A stretch of DNA of 64,000 nt from Psychrobacillus sp. NEAU-3TGS (GCF_029955155.1 NZ_JAPNOZ010000011.1:602770-666769); one strand, 5' to 3'; positions 1 through 8,889 are shown, counted from the first letter of the stretch. Numbers and translations: made by a program. The notes: generated by a model not told the origin, from the letters alone.

Positions 1-16
1 AATAACGAATACTCTT

Positions 17-90
17 GTTTGCTGCTTAAGTTCATTAAGAGTAAAGCTTTATTCATTTTGAAGGAAAGCACCCAGTGCAAGCCCTCGTTA
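17..90 (-). repeat. Dispersed terminator repeat, type A (degenerate)
   Basis: The segment contains the family's GCTGCTTAAGTTCA end, an AAAGCTTT stem region and the AAAGCACCC end, but is diverged. It lies directly after the stop of the 56-residue membrane protein gene, the usual place for this family. Confidence 0.55.
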
Positions 91-104
91 CTCTATTAAG
101 AATA

Positions 105-275
105 TTACTTATGTATACTAGTTACAATTCGAGAAACAAAGTAAGAAAAGCCACTTAGACCTACATTTCCTACTAAAATTAATAAAGGCTCTTGTTCCGC
201 ATACAACATACCTATACAAAACAGGATAAAACATACTAGTGAACCTGTAATATTTAATAAAATGTTTTTTATCAT
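105..275 (-). CDS. Small hydrophobic membrane protein (56 aa)
   Basis: The ORF encodes 56 residues starting MIKNILLNITGSLVCFILF, with two hydrophobic segments (about residues 5-25 and 30-45) and a short basic end. A GGTGG-type ribosome binding site sits just upstream of the ATG. It lies between two small membrane-protein genes on the same strand and is followed by a repeat-family terminator. I do not recognise the family; the reading frame is supported by the start signal and hydrophobic pattern only. Confidence 0.5.
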   Translation of the reverse strand: MIKNILLNITGSLVCFILFCIGMLYAEQEPLLILVGNVGLSGFSYFVSRIVTSIHK

Positions 276-341
276 TGTTTAAAACCACCTTTTATTTCAC
301 TAAATTGCTGCGTTAGTTCGATTAGAAAAAATGACTTGTAT

Positions 342-752
342 TTATCGATAATTACTAATTTTTGTCTTAAATTTAGAAGAGAAATGAAACATTAATAATA
401 TTATAAATGCGATTATACAAGGATAGCCAATGAGCACCACTGGATTCATATGTTCGACTAAACTAAACTCCCCCCATTCAAGCCATAACCCCCATCCCAT
501 TCCTAAAACACTAAATATCAAAGAGAGTATAAAAACCAATGGCCGTCGTTGTTTAAATAGCCCTACAAATATATTGACAACTCCAAAATAGATCAAAAGT
601 GCCGAAAGGAAGAAATACCATTTGAAACCTTGTAACCCAGGGATTACAAAAGTAAATGTGATACCAGAAAAAAATACAATTGCTAGAATACTATAAATCA
701 AAAAGAATAGTGGTTTCTTTTGTACCTCTTCATAGAATTTTTCACCTAACAT
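342..752 (-). CDS. Four-helix membrane protein of unknown function
   Basis: The product has 136 residues with four predicted membrane segments (about residues 15-37, 44-64, 70-90 and 103-123) and a charged N-terminus. No motif indicates an enzyme or transporter class. It starts at ATG, and a GGAGGC ribosome binding site is visible upstream. A repeat element lies about 40 bp upstream of its start, so it occupies a one-gene unit between repeats. Confidence 0.7.
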   Translation of the reverse strand: MLGEKFYEEVQKKPLFFLIYSILAIVFFSGITFTFVIPGLQGFKWYFFLSALLIYFGVVNIFVGLFKQRRPLVFILSLIFSVLGMGWGLWLEWGEFSLVEHMNPVVLIGYPCIIAFIILLMFHFSSKFKTKISNYR

Positions 753-793
753 TATTTTATGCCTCCTTTGACTTCCATACTTTTACCATTAAT

Positions 794-862
794 CTTCAAC
801 TAGCCTGCTCCTTTATTTTATTAAAAAAGCTTTACCCCTCGAAGTAAAGAACCCGTATGTTA
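794..862 (-). repeat. Dispersed terminator repeat, type A
   Basis: On the plus strand it reads CTTCAACTAGCCTGCTCC, then a T/A-rich spacer, AAGCTTTACC...GAAGTAAAG and ACCCGTATGTTA. The stop codon of the 39-residue ORF (860-979) lies inside its edge, so it would terminate that transcript. Confidence 0.75.
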
Positions 863-979
863 CTTAAATGGTCCTCTATAGTTAGGCCTTGAAACATCCA
901 CAACTGTAAAAGAAAATAAGATAATATTTACAACTAATAACAAAAATGGAAAACATAATTTGAATTTCCCTGACATCAT
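860..979 (-). CDS. Small membrane peptide (39 aa)
   Basis: The ORF encodes 39 residues (MMSGKFKLCFPFLLLVVN...) with one strong hydrophobic helix at about residues 8-26 and a polar tail. A GGGGAG ribosome binding site precedes the ATG by about 11 bases. The stop lies inside the adjacent repeat. No family is recognised, and its short length leaves real doubt. Confidence 0.4.
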   Translation of the reverse strand: MMSGKFKLCFPFLLLVVNIILFSFTVVDVSRPNYRGPFK

Positions 980-1147
980 ATAAAAGTAACTCCCCTCTTA
1001 AAACCATCAAGTTTTACCTAAAATTAAAATGAAGTAGGATTAAGTAACACCCTCGTTAATACAATAAGAACTGAGCTTCTATAAGTCAGCTTACCAAGCT
1101 TGATAAATCTGTTTAATTGTTATTCAGAATGGCTTCGAGTTTATTTA

Positions 1148-1444
1148 CTAAACAAATTCGCGTAGGAATGGCATAACAACCCCCATGACAAACAAAGCGA
1201 TGGCGATGTAAAGGATGGTTCCACCTATTGGTAGAATCCATTTTTGCTTCTTGTATTGGAACCAGTAATTAACTGCCCACATGACGAGCAGAAAACCAAA
1301 AAGACCTAATTTAAATATGTCAGAGATGGGGTCATGGACTGGAGGGCTAATATTTACCACAGAGAAAAACGCTAAAATACCAATAGCACCCAATAGGATC
1401 AAATTGACGACATGCACGAAAATATTATAATAATGGTTATTCAT
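1148..1444 (-). CDS. Three-helix membrane protein of unknown function
   Basis: The product has 98 residues with three membrane helices (about residues 8-30, 45-62 and 71-92) and a basic loop YKKQKW between the last two. The ATG has a strong GGAGGAGA ribosome binding site. The 985-1147 segment downstream holds no clear gene, only a weak copy of the repeat-end sequence near 1045. Confidence 0.65.
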   Translation of the reverse strand: MNNHYYNIFVHVVNLILLGAIGILAFFSVVNISPPVHDPISDIFKLGLFGFLLVMWAVNYWFQYKKQKWILPIGGTILYIAIALFVMGVVMPFLREFV

Positions 1445-1501
1445 TAAATCTCCTCCCCGAACATTTATAGTTCACAATCTCAACTATTAAAGAACATTTC
1501 C

Positions 1502-1972
1502 TCATGATCTCCTCTCCTTCCCAGCTGTATTAAACAAACAAGCGCCTAAAAAATCCTTCGTATCCTGGTGAGTAAGTATATCTAACACATCGTCTTTTTC
1601 CATAAATTCTATGCTACTAATTTCATTATCCTTTGGATTAAGAGAGTCTATATCTCCTAAAAATTCAACTAGAAACATAGTTGTTTCCTGTTTAGCGTAT
1701 CCGAGTTTGACTTTAAGTTCATCCGGAAATTCAAAACGAATTTTTTCAGGAAATTCTTTTATGATTTTATAATCTGTTGATCCCGTCTCTTCTTGCAATT
1801 CCCGCAACAGTGCATGGTATAGTCCCTTATCTGTTTCTTCTACTCCACCTTTTATGAAGTCCCACTCACCTTTGATATTCCGTTTTCCCTCTAAAGTATT
1901 TATATTCGTCTTATGTACAATTAAAAATTTATTTCCTTGAAAAACAACTGCACCGACAGCCCTTCTGAGCAT
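1502..1972 (-). CDS. Nudix hydrolase
   Basis: This Nudix-fold protein probably hydrolyses a nucleoside diphosphate-linked substrate with divalent metal. The Nudix box lies at about residues 42-66 (GGVEETDKGLYHALLREL followed by QEETG). The REL-QEE core that binds metal is intact, but the first Glu of the signature (G-x5-E) is Lys. An upstream GTG overlaps the stop of the preceding phosphatase gene; the ATG at 1972 has the better-spaced AGGAG site and was chosen. The tight overlap suggests a two-gene transcript with the phosphatase. The substrate cannot be deduced. Confidence 0.8.
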   Translation of the reverse strand: MLRRAVGAVVFQGNKFLIVHKTNINTLEGKRNIKGEWDFIKGGVEETDKGLYHALLRELQEETGSTDYKIIKEFPEKIRFEFPDELKVKLGYAKQETTMFLVEFLGDIDSLNPKDNEISSIEFMEKDDVLDILTHQDTKDFLGACLFNTAGKERRS

Positions 1973-1977
1973 TTCTA

Positions 1978-2595
1978 TCACTCTCCTATTTGTCGATGGG
2001 ATAAATCACCCTCTAGGACGATGTTATTTTCTTTACCGCTTAACTCGACGATCGTTAGACTTGTATCTTTGATATAAGGTGGTTCCCATAGCTTTTCTAA
2101 AGGATAGTCTTTGAAGAAAGCCAATAATGTTTTGATAACAATAGAATGAGTAACGATGAGAACATTTCCTTCCCTATTTTTCTCTTGAATAGAACTAATA
2201 GCTTGCAATACTCTCTTTTTAAGCTCATCAAAATTTTCACCATTTACTGATTTATATAGATGGGGAGTATGCCAAAAGGAGTAAAATTTTTCGGGGTACT
2301 TATCCTCTAGGGCAGAAAGAGTTTGACCCTCCCACTCCCCCATATTAATTTCTCTTAAATTTTCTTCGGGTATGATAGGAATCTCTCTTTCTCCTTTAAT
2401 CAAGTAAGCCGTTGATACAGTTCTTCTACTTGGACTTGTATAAATGGCATCAAAGTGTATTTCTTTAAGCCTATTTCCTAAAGATAAAGCATTACTTATC
2501 CCATTCTCAGTCAGTTGCGAATCGCACCATCCTTGCATTCTTTTTTGCGTATTCCATACAGTCTCACCATGTCTAGTAATATATAAAGTTAACAA
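1978..2595 (-). CDS. Histidine phosphatase family protein (phosphoglycerate mutase-like)
   Basis: The product has 205 residues with the phosphohistidine motif TRHGET at residues 7-12 and a C-terminal THSIVIK motif that supplies the second catalytic His. This marks the cofactor-dependent phosphoglycerate mutase / PhoE-like branch, which usually acts on small phosphorylated metabolites rather than in glycolysis. It starts at TTG behind GGGG. It overlaps the downstream Nudix gene and is probably cotranscribed with it. Confidence 0.85.
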   Translation of the reverse strand: MLTLYITRHGETVWNTQKRMQGWCDSQLTENGISNALSLGNRLKEIHFDAIYTSPSRRTVSTAYLIKGEREIPIIPEENLREINMGEWEGQTLSALEDKYPEKFYSFWHTPHLYKSVNGENFDELKKRVLQAISSIQEKNREGNVLIVTHSIVIKTLLAFFKDYPLEKLWEPPYIKDTSLTIVELSGKENNIVLEGDLSHRQIGE

Positions 2596-2782
2596 CTAAT
2601 TACCCCACTTTCATGTTATTTTTAACCCTAGTAGAGCAAATGCATGTCAATGTCGAATACTTTCTCGGTGGGTAGTTCGTCCGCCACAGCCCCCTTAGTA
2701 AAAAGAGTTTTTAATTCGAAAAAGTCTCCCCTTTATCTAAGTTCAAAGTGTGCTTGTTGATTGTAACAATGTGTTTGTTTAC

Positions 2783-2962
2783 TCAAACCACTTCTGCCTT
2801 GTGCATAGGTTCATCAAAGTAGAAAGTCATATGAAACAAATGTGGACCAATTACTTTTCCAACTATACTAATAGAAGTAGCTGCTCCACCATTTGTTGAG
2901 TAAAATTCAGATGACGTTTTAGAATCAGGTAATTCTGTTGTTGCAATTGTTCTCTTGCGAGT
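2783..2962 (-). pseudogene. Possible 3' remnant of an exported-protein gene
   Basis: An open frame of about 59 codons ends at 2783 and is blocked upstream by an in-frame stop, with no start codon. Its composition (TSSEFYSTNGGAATSISIVG, then a region ending DEPMHKAEVV) looks like the end of a secreted protein. The rest of the 2596-3005 gap shows nothing else I can support. Confidence 0.3.
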
Positions 2963-3005
2963 TTACTCAAAAATTACTCCGTTTCAAATTTCATACCAGT
3001 TCATC

Positions 3006-3308
3006 TCATTTACCTGCCATAGGTCTTTCGGATTTCTTTATTTTTATTAATGAATACACACTTCTAAAAAAGTTGATGTACATAAGTAAAAGCAGTAGTA
3101 GCATGCCATATGCCTGTTTAGGGAAATGCTCGAACATATAATCTTTCTGAGTAATTCCAAAATAGTTTGTCATTATTAGTAAAATCAAATTAAAAACTAA
3201 GTAAACTAGTATCTTTTTATCTTTAAATAAGAATGCAAATAACAATATTAATACTGCTAAGAGTGTAAATAACTGCAAAAAATTGAAAACAAAATCAGCA
3301 AATTCCAT
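3006..3308 (-). CDS. Three-helix membrane protein, candidate ECF-sigma target
   Basis: The product has 100 residues with three membrane helices (about residues 10-28, 33-50 and 65-84) and a basic C-terminus. The ATG follows a GTAGGAGGAG ribosome binding site. About 70 bp upstream is an ECF-type promoter shared with three other small membrane-protein genes in this window (8393, 10150 and 13053), so it may belong to a cell-envelope stress regulon. No family is recognised. Confidence 0.7.
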   Translation of the reverse strand: MEFADFVFNFLQLFTLLAVLILLFAFLFKDKKILVYLVFNLILLIMTNYFGITQKDYMFEHFPKQAYGMLLLLLLMYINFFRSVYSLIKIKKSERPMAGK

Positions 3309-3376
3309 ATTTACTCCTCCTACCTTTCAATCCCTATTAAAAAACTTCCTTATACACCTAAACTTTTTCTTTACTT

Positions 3377-3414
3377 TAATACGTTCCCAAGAGAAAAGAA
3401 GTTCCAATATTCAG
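3377..3414 (-). promoter_or_regulatory. ECF sigma-type promoter
   Basis: On the minus strand, CTGAATATTGGAACTT is followed, 17 bp after the AAC, by CGTATTA. The AAC and CGT cores with this spacing are typical of extracytoplasmic-function sigma promoters. The same extended sequence occurs at 8649-8685 and 13688-13725. Confidence 0.6.
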
Positions 3415-3610
3415 CAAAAAACCATTAGAAAAATAGAGCTGCTCTTAATTCAATCTTCCTTGAGTGTGAAAGTTGTTCTAGGAATTATATCGTGATTTGG
3501 GGGAAATTGATTTCTCTTATTCTATTTAGGAAAAAAAAGATATTTGTTTCTAATATTTGAATATTCAGCAAAGTAGTATACAATTAAAGCAGGAAACAAT
3601 CTAAAAGGCG

Positions 3611-3802
3611 GTGGATGTTTTGTTCGTTCTCATTATTCTCGGAATATCAATATTAGTAACCGTTTTCGGTGTTGTATACGATTATTTGGTTCGCAAAAGC
3701 TTCACTGAGGCAAATAGAGGTCCTGCTAATCAAAACGACGGACGAGTAAAGGTTGATGTAGCAACAAACCAAGCTGTAAATACGATGAACATGCCACAGT
3801 AG
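3611..3802 (+). CDS. Small single-pass membrane protein
   Basis: The ORF has 63 codons, starts at GTG behind AAAAGGCG and encodes MDVLFVLIILGISILVTVFG, a single membrane helix, followed by a polar tail rich in Asn, Asp and Val. It is on the opposite strand to its neighbours and is followed within a few bases by a convincing terminator, so it is a self-contained transcription unit. Function is unknown. Confidence 0.6.
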   Translation: MDVLFVLIILGISILVTVFGVVYDYLVRKSFTEANRGPANQNDGRVKVDVATNQAVNTMNMPQ

Positions 3803-3803
3803 A

Positions 3804-3828
3804 GTGACACTAACGTCACACTTTTTTG
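3804..3828 (+). terminator. Intrinsic terminator
   Basis: GTGAC, a six-base loop and GTCAC are followed by ACTTTTTT, directly after the stop of the 63-codon gene. Confidence 0.7.
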
Positions 3829-3974
3829 TCCTAGAAATAAAATCACAGTAAGTTATATCCTCAATCCACAGATCAGTAGTTCATTGAATGAAAAATGATT
3901 GCTACAATTCATATCCATTGCAGGTTTTCAAAAGGTATTTTCTAACTACTTTTAATATAATAAAGTACTTTATT

Positions 3975-4050
3975 AAACTACTTGCCGCATTAGTTTAGAA
4001 AAGTTGTCACCAAGCTATTCTGTTTTACTAAGACGGCACGATAGCCCTGC
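3975..4050 (-). repeat. Dispersed repeat, strongly degenerate copy
   Basis: The segment has the family-like start ACTTGCCGCATTAGTTTAG and sits at the 3' side of the 4070-4405 gene, but the hairpin core is not clearly conserved. Confidence 0.35.
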
Positions 4051-4069
4051 TTAACAATTTCTTAATTTA

Positions 4070-4405
4070 TTATTCCTCTTCATCTCTATATATTCTAATT
4101 GTCTTGCCGTTTTTAACCTTAGCCCATTGTTCAATCTTGTCCTCTTCATTCAAGTATAATCGGTATTGTAAATCGCTTTGCTTATCATCTAACCGTTTCA
4201 CGAGATACGTTCTTGTTGGCGCCTTCAATGTGCCATGTGATTGTCTATCCAGTACTTTAACCTCAAAACCTAATTTCAACTCGATTTGCTGAATTTCCTT
4301 AGACCTTTCATTCGAATCCCATATACAAAACTCTGCCACAACGAGAAGTACTATTCCTATGCCAATAAACGTAATCCACTTTAAAGAACTCCTTCTTTTT
4401 TTCAT
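4070..4405 (-). CDS. Membrane-anchored extracytoplasmic protein of unknown function
   Basis: The product has 111 residues. A basic N-terminus (MKKRRSSLKW) is followed by one hydrophobic helix (about residues 10-27) and a charged domain ending in acidic residues, so it is an uncleaved signal anchor or lipoprotein-like exported protein without a lipobox Cys. It lies alone between two repeats, downstream of pepF. No domain family is recognised. Confidence 0.65.
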   Translation of the reverse strand: MKKRRSSLKWITFIGIGIVLLVVAEFCIWDSNERSKEIQQIELKLGFEVKVLDRQSHGTLKAPTRTYLVKRLDDKQSDLQYRLYLNEEDKIEQWAKVKNGKTIRIYRDEEE

Positions 4406-4487
4406 CCCTTTACCTCTCCTTTCTTACGCGATAAATCAACATGAAATCCCCTTATATATGCAACAGACTTTTTCACATAGTTTGTTT

Positions 4488-4560
4488 AATGCATTAGCTT
4501 GCTGCTTAATTCCAAAAAGATAAAAAGCTTTACCCCTTCTTGAAGTAAAGCACCCCTATC
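4488..4560 (-). repeat. Dispersed terminator repeat, type A
   Basis: On the plus strand the hairpin AAGCTTTACCCC/GAAGTAAAGC is followed by ACCCC. On the minus strand two G-U pairs replace Watson-Crick pairs in the stem. It abuts the pepF stop codon and would terminate it. Confidence 0.8.
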
Positions 4561-6369
4561 TTATTTAGTATCATTGGAAGAAGTCAATTTTATATATTCC
4601 TCCACATCTTTCACACATAATGCCATACCTTTTTTCCAGAATTCCTCTGAAGTAATATCTTCCCCTAAATGTTTTATCACTAAATCCTCTGCAGTCATGC
4701 TCCCTGAGTCTCGAAGTAAGTTCAGATAATCTTTTTCAAACTCTTTTCCTTTCTCCTTTGCCTTCGCAAAGATACTTAAAGCAAATAAGTACCCAAAAGT
4801 ATATGGAAAATTATAAAAAGGAGATTTCGTAATATAATAATGAGGGGTCCATACCCAAGAGTATTTGGAAGGTTGCTCTAGCGATCCATCATATGATTCA
4901 TATATTGCGTCTTCCATTAACTGATTTAGACGACTTGATGAGACAATGCCTTCATTACGTTCTTCATAAAACCTCTGCTCGAATAAAAATCTCGAATGAA
5001 TGTTCATAAAGTTCATGACACTACGTTTTAATTTTTCATCTAATATAATCAATTTCTCTTCTTTCGATTTTGCCTTTTTCAGAGCAGCATCAAAAATTAT
5101 CATTTCCGCAAAAGTTGAAGCAGTTTCAGCAATACTCATGGGATAGCTTTTATTCAACCCATTAACAGACTTCATCGCATAGTTATGGAAAGCATGACCC
5201 AATTCATGAACAAGCGTTAACACATTTAAAAAAGTACCCCCAAATGTCATAAAAACTCTTGATTCTCCTGTAAGTGGAAAACCAGCACAAAACGGAACTG
5301 CGGATTTATTAGCGCGGTCTTCAGCTTCGATCCAAGCTTCATGAAAAGCCTGCTTAACGAAAGCTTCTAATTCAGTTCCAAACTGACTAATATGGTTTAT
5401 AATTAGTTCAGCCGCTTCGTCATATCCTATCTTTTGAACACTATTATTAATGGGAGCCCAAAAGTTATAAGCTTTCATGCTCGAATCACCCATCATTTCT
5501 GCTTTTCGATTCAAGTAATTGGAGAAGGGTCTTTTGTATTTACTAACTACTGACCACATAGCATTCATTGTTTCTTCCTTCAATCTGTTATCTTTTAAAG
5601 GCATTTCTAAAACGCTTTTTACTCCAGACTTTTTATATACTTGTAAACGGAAGCCAGCAATATGATTTAATATTTTCGCAAATAGCTCTTCTTTTTCTTT
5701 CCATATAGATTCTAAAGCATGATGAGATTCCTTTCGTACTTCTTCAATAGGATGAGAACGTAAGTTAATTGCTTGTCCTACTGACAGATTTTTTTCTTCT
5801 CCTTCCACTTGAACTTTTACGTTAATACTACCCACTAATGCAGTGTAAAAATGACCCCAAGCATGATATCCATCAGCCATTAAATCAGCTATTAGATTTT
5901 GCTCTTCATCTGATAAATGCATATCTGTATTTTCACGCCATTCATTTAATATAAATCTATAATCCTCTAATTCTCTGGCTTCTATCAAAACTTCCCATAT
6001 ATCCTGCTTTGTATTTGCTAGTACCTTTTTCACTTTAGATACTTCTTTCTCAAAATAAGAAACTAATTGAGCTACTTTACCTCGTAGTGATACAGCTTCT
6101 TGATCCTTTGTGTTTTGTGCAAGAAGACAAGTGATAAATGAATTTGCCTGTGACAAGTGAATACGAACTTCTCCAATATCTTCTACTATTTTTAACAAGT
6201 TAGCTACTTCATTTGTTGCTAATGGTGTAGTGAATGAGTTAACACATCGTTGTAAATCTTGTAGAAGTATTTCTAATCGCTTTAAATGAATAAAAAATTC
6301 ATCGGATTTGCTTTCTCCCTGAAAAATCTCATCCAAATTCCAATTTTTTTGATACCCCATTTTCTCCAT
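4561..6369 (-). CDS. pepF: Oligoendopeptidase F (M3 family zinc metallopeptidase)
   Basis: The product has 602 residues, the usual length for PepF/PepB peptidases, which are cytoplasmic zinc enzymes that cleave short peptides. The HExxH zinc site is present in VHELGHAFHNY at about residues 387-397, with a downstream Glu (AETASTFAE) suited to be the third ligand. An oligopeptidase F N-terminal helical domain precedes the catalytic domain. It starts at ATG behind AGGGGGAAGAGG. It is monocistronic: the plus-strand ctaB promoter lies upstream and a repeat terminator abuts its stop. Confidence 0.93.
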   Translation of the reverse strand: MEKMGYQKNWNLDEIFQGESKSDEFFIHLKRLEILLQDLQRCVNSFTTPLATNEVANLLKIVEDIGEVRIHLSQANSFITCLLAQNTKDQEAVSLRGKVAQLVSYFEKEVSKVKKVLANTKQDIWEVLIEARELEDYRFILNEWRENTDMHLSDEEQNLIADLMADGYHAWGHFYTALVGSINVKVQVEGEEKNLSVGQAINLRSHPIEEVRKESHHALESIWKEKEELFAKILNHIAGFRLQVYKKSGVKSVLEMPLKDNRLKEETMNAMWSVVSKYKRPFSNYLNRKAEMMGDSSMKAYNFWAPINNSVQKIGYDEAAELIINHISQFGTELEAFVKQAFHEAWIEAEDRANKSAVPFCAGFPLTGESRVFMTFGGTFLNVLTLVHELGHAFHNYAMKSVNGLNKSYPMSIAETASTFAEMIIFDAALKKAKSKEEKLIILDEKLKRSVMNFMNIHSRFLFEQRFYEERNEGIVSSSRLNQLMEDAIYESYDGSLEQPSKYSWVWTPHYYITKSPFYNFPYTFGYLFALSIFAKAKEKGKEFEKDYLNLLRDSGSMTAEDLVIKHLGEDITSEEFWKKGMALCVKDVEEYIKLTSSNDTK

Positions 6370-6605
6370 CCTCTTCCCCCTATAACAATAAACAGAACGT
6401 ACATTCTTATCTTAACATATTTTGAAGTAGCAGAAGTCTGAATTTACTTCCTGATTACGGGTATACAACACTTCATTTCTGAAATCTATAAATACGCAGA
6501 AAAAATGACTGGGGGATCGCTTCCGGTATTGAATATTTATAATTTATTTCCAGGAACTATAGAAATAGACCTAAATTGTTCAAAGTGATAGCGATATAAG
6601 AATGA

Positions 6606-6611
6606 TATAAT
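6606..6611 (+). promoter_or_regulatory. Probable sigma-A extended -10 element for ctaB
   Basis: TGATATAAT forms an extended -10 about 65 bp before the ctaB start. No strong -35 hexamer is present at ideal spacing, consistent with an extended -10 promoter. Confidence 0.45.
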
Positions 6612-6674
6612 GGAATTTCGATAATCAATTAGGTTATATTGGTTAAGTGTATAAATAAGGAGCTATAAAATAAA

Positions 6675-7571
6675 ATGAATAAGCAATCACAAAAGACCTT
6701 ATGGGCGCAAGTAGTTAAAACAGGGATCATTAAGTCAAATCTAATTCCGATGGTCGCAGGATTAATGCTTGCTTTGTTTACGTATCAATACAGTTTTGTA
6801 GATAATATTTGGAATATAATTTTTGCATTTTTAGGGACTGCAGCGGTTATTGCAGCAGCTGGTTCGTTCAATAACATTTACGATCGGGATATTGATGCCA
6901 TAATGGCCCGTACAAAAGTTCGCCCGACCGTTACAGGTGCCATATCGATTAAGAAAGTTTTAATAGTCGCAATCTTGTTATTAGTAGTTGGTTTAATATT
7001 ATTGTATCTAGCTTCTCCGTTAGCTTCTTTCCTTGGATTTTTAGGGGTATTTTTCTACGTAGTCCCTTATACCATGTGGACAAAACGCTATACCATTTGG
7101 AATACGGAAGTTGGAAGTATCTCCGGTGCTATGCCTCCTTTAATCGGTTGGGCAGCAGTTGCTCCAGATATTTGGCATCCTGCGTGCTGGGCATTATTTT
7201 TAATAATGGTCATTTGGCAAATGCCTCACTTTTATGCGATTGCTATTCGTAAGAAGGATGATTATGCTGCAGCAAAAATTCCGATGCTCCCTGTTGTAAA
7301 AGATCGAAAACGGACCTATATCCAAACTAATTTCTATTTAATTTTATTAGTGCTATCTAGCTTTTTATTTTTGCCGTTAAGTTTAGGTCTCACTTTGGTT
7401 TCGCTCGTTTTGGGTCTATTTTGGTTGGGCTTAAGCTTATTCGGCACGCGGAAAATGGATATGAAAGACTGGTCCAATAAAATGTTTATATTCTCCTTAG
7501 TGCATATGATGGTTATTTACTTTACGGTAATTATTTACTCTGCAATCGGCCTAATTTTACAAGCAATTTAA
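6675..7571 (+). CDS. ctaB: Protoheme IX farnesyltransferase (heme O synthase)
   Basis: This integral membrane prenyltransferase attaches a farnesyl chain to heme B to make heme O for terminal oxidases. The 298-residue length and about eight to nine membrane segments fit the UbiA superfamily. The polyprenyl-diphosphate-binding motif is visible at about residues 68-84 (NNIYDRDIDAIMARTKVRP) and a second acidic loop (RKKDDYAAAKIPMLP) lies at about residues 193-207. It is isolated from other cta genes here, as the paralogue ctaO is in some bacilli, so ctaB or ctaO would both be fair names. Confidence 0.93.
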   Translation: MNKQSQKTLWAQVVKTGIIKSNLIPMVAGLMLALFTYQYSFVDNIWNIIFAFLGTAAVIAAAGSFNNIYDRDIDAIMARTKVRPTVTGAISIKKVLIVAILLLVVGLILLYLASPLASFLGFLGVFFYVVPYTMWTKRYTIWNTEVGSISGAMPPLIGWAAVAPDIWHPACWALFLIMVIWQMPHFYAIAIRKKDDYAAAKIPMLPVVKDRKRTYIQTNFYLILLVLSSFLFLPLSLGLTLVSLVLGLFWLGLSLFGTRKMDMKDWSNKMFIFSLVHMMVIYFTVIIYSAIGLILQAI

Positions 7572-7799
7572 AGATAAGCAGGCTTAAACATGAGTTAGTG
7601 TATCATCTCAGAATGGATTTCTGAGCTACTGGATGTCTCATAAAAATAAGAATAACGAAATATTAGGCTTGTTTAACTAGTTGAGAAGAAGAGAACCTCT
7701 CTAACTTAAGGTAGATTGTGTTCCTTCCTCCTCACTGAAACCCCTAAAACCTCTTAAAGTTTTGTGCAAATATACGTCGAACCTTTGTTTAATAATTGA
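7572..7799. other. Intergenic region without a gene
   Basis: There is no supported ORF. A short stem CTCAGAA/TTCTGAG near 7607 lacks a T tract and is not called as a terminator. Confidence 0.5.
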
Positions 7800-8327
7800 T
7801 CAATATTTGAATGAAGGGTTTTCTTTTATATGAAGAAGGATTTCCCCTAAATCCACTGGATGTAAGGAGTTTGTATCATAGAAAAAGCACTTATCTATTC
7901 TTTTACTTTCAAATTCATGCACTAATTCCAAACATCTCTCACCCATCTGATGTTCTTTTATCCTTAAAGCATCTCTTCTTAACAGTTCATCTTTATCAAC
8001 CCATAAAATAACATATCGAATTTCTACATTTTGAACCTCAGCAAAAATCCTTTGAGATAGTTTTTCTACTTCCTCTGGAAAAGCAACGTAATCAATGATT
8101 ACATTCTTATTCGCCTTTACAAAATTGATACTAAGATCAGCTATATTTTCCCACACTAACGCAAGGGATTCTTCACTTTTCCAAGGTGGAAGATATCCAC
8201 CCACAACCATATGATTAATTGAATCCCCTTCAATATAGGCACTTTGATCAAACTGTTCAGCAAGACCCTTTGCAGTTGTTGACTTCCCAACCCCTGCAGG
8301 TCCGGAGATAATATAAATTTTATTCAT
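7800..8327 (-). CDS. P-loop AAA-type kinase
   Basis: The product has about 175 residues with a Walker A motif GPAGVGKST near the N-terminus and a downstream DYVAFPEE segment likely to act as the lid or substrate region. It belongs to the broad family of small P-loop kinases (gluconate kinase or shikimate kinase-like); the phosphorylated substrate is not evident. An upstream GTG is possible, but the ATG at 8327 is correctly spaced from AAAGGTGG and was chosen. Confidence 0.75.
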   Translation of the reverse strand: MNKIYIISGPAGVGKSTTAKGLAEQFDQSAYIEGDSINHMVVGGYLPPWKSEESLALVWENIADLSINFVKANKNVIIDYVAFPEEVEKLSQRIFAEVQNVEIRYVILWVDKDELLRRDALRIKEHQMGERCLELVHEFESKRIDKCFFYDTNSLHPVDLGEILLHIKENPSFKY

Positions 8328-8392
8328 TGTTTCCACCTTTTTTATATGAAATAATTTATTGCAATTTTGTAACCACGAAGCCCTTCTTCAGC

Positions 8393-8605
8393 TTATGAGG
8401 AGTTTTTTCTTTCTTTTTTCTGTTTCCTCCGGTGAAAAAAACGCCATATATAAAAAATCGTCCAAAACACTAATAAAGGGATAAATTGATAGTTTTTTTC
8501 ACTATAAAATATTAAGATACTTACTAGGATAATTGTTGGAATAGCCAAATAAAGATAGACTCTTACTTCCTTATTTTTAAAACTTAAATCAAATCGTTCA
8601 CTCAT
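8393..8605 (-). CDS. Two-helix membrane protein, candidate ECF-sigma target
   Basis: The product has about 70 residues from the ATG at 8605 (MSERFDLSFKNKEVRVYL), chosen because GAGGTG lies six bases upstream. Two membrane helices are followed by a very basic tail (RRKQKKERKNSS). The upstream region carries the same ECF-type promoter as 3006-3308 and 13053-13571. The function is unknown; small basic two-helix proteins are common in envelope stress regulons, which is inference only. Confidence 0.65.
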   Translation of the reverse strand: MSERFDLSFKNKEVRVYLYLAIPTIILVSILIFYSEKNYQFIPLLVFWTIFYIWRFFHRRKQKKERKNSS

Positions 8606-8648
8606 ATATAGCACCTCATTAATAAATACCAAACACCTTATATAACTC

Positions 8649-8685
8649 TAATACGTTTTAATTTGTTATAAGTTCCAATATTCAG
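8649..8685 (-). promoter_or_regulatory. ECF sigma-type promoter
   Basis: On the minus strand, CTGAATATTGGAACTT is followed, 16 bp after the AAC, by CGTATTA. It is nearly identical to the site at 3377-3414 and lies about 45 bp before the 8605 start. Confidence 0.6.
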
Positions 8686-8889
8686 ATAAACAGTTAAAGC
8701 TAACAACTTTATATACTTTTTTGAAACCCCACCAAGTGAAACTGAGTAATCAAATATAAACCGAACTTTACATTTCATTTATAAATGCTAATTTTTATCA
8801 GAGATATTGCATAGGAAGTAACATGAGGATATAATTTTGGAGGATAATCATCAGAGGAATTACACTATTGTCGAATTAAAAATAGGATA

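Noticed and set aside
1033..1085. Additional repeat copy near ACACCCTCGTTAATACAATA
   Set aside because: Only one end resembles the family; the hairpin and other end are not recognisable.
2938..3141. Plus-strand ORF opposite the 3006 membrane gene
   Set aside because: No ribosome binding site; it is the complement of a convincing membrane-protein gene.
7607..7626. Short stem after ctaB as a terminator
   Set aside because: The stem CTCAGAA/TTCTGAG lacks a following T tract.
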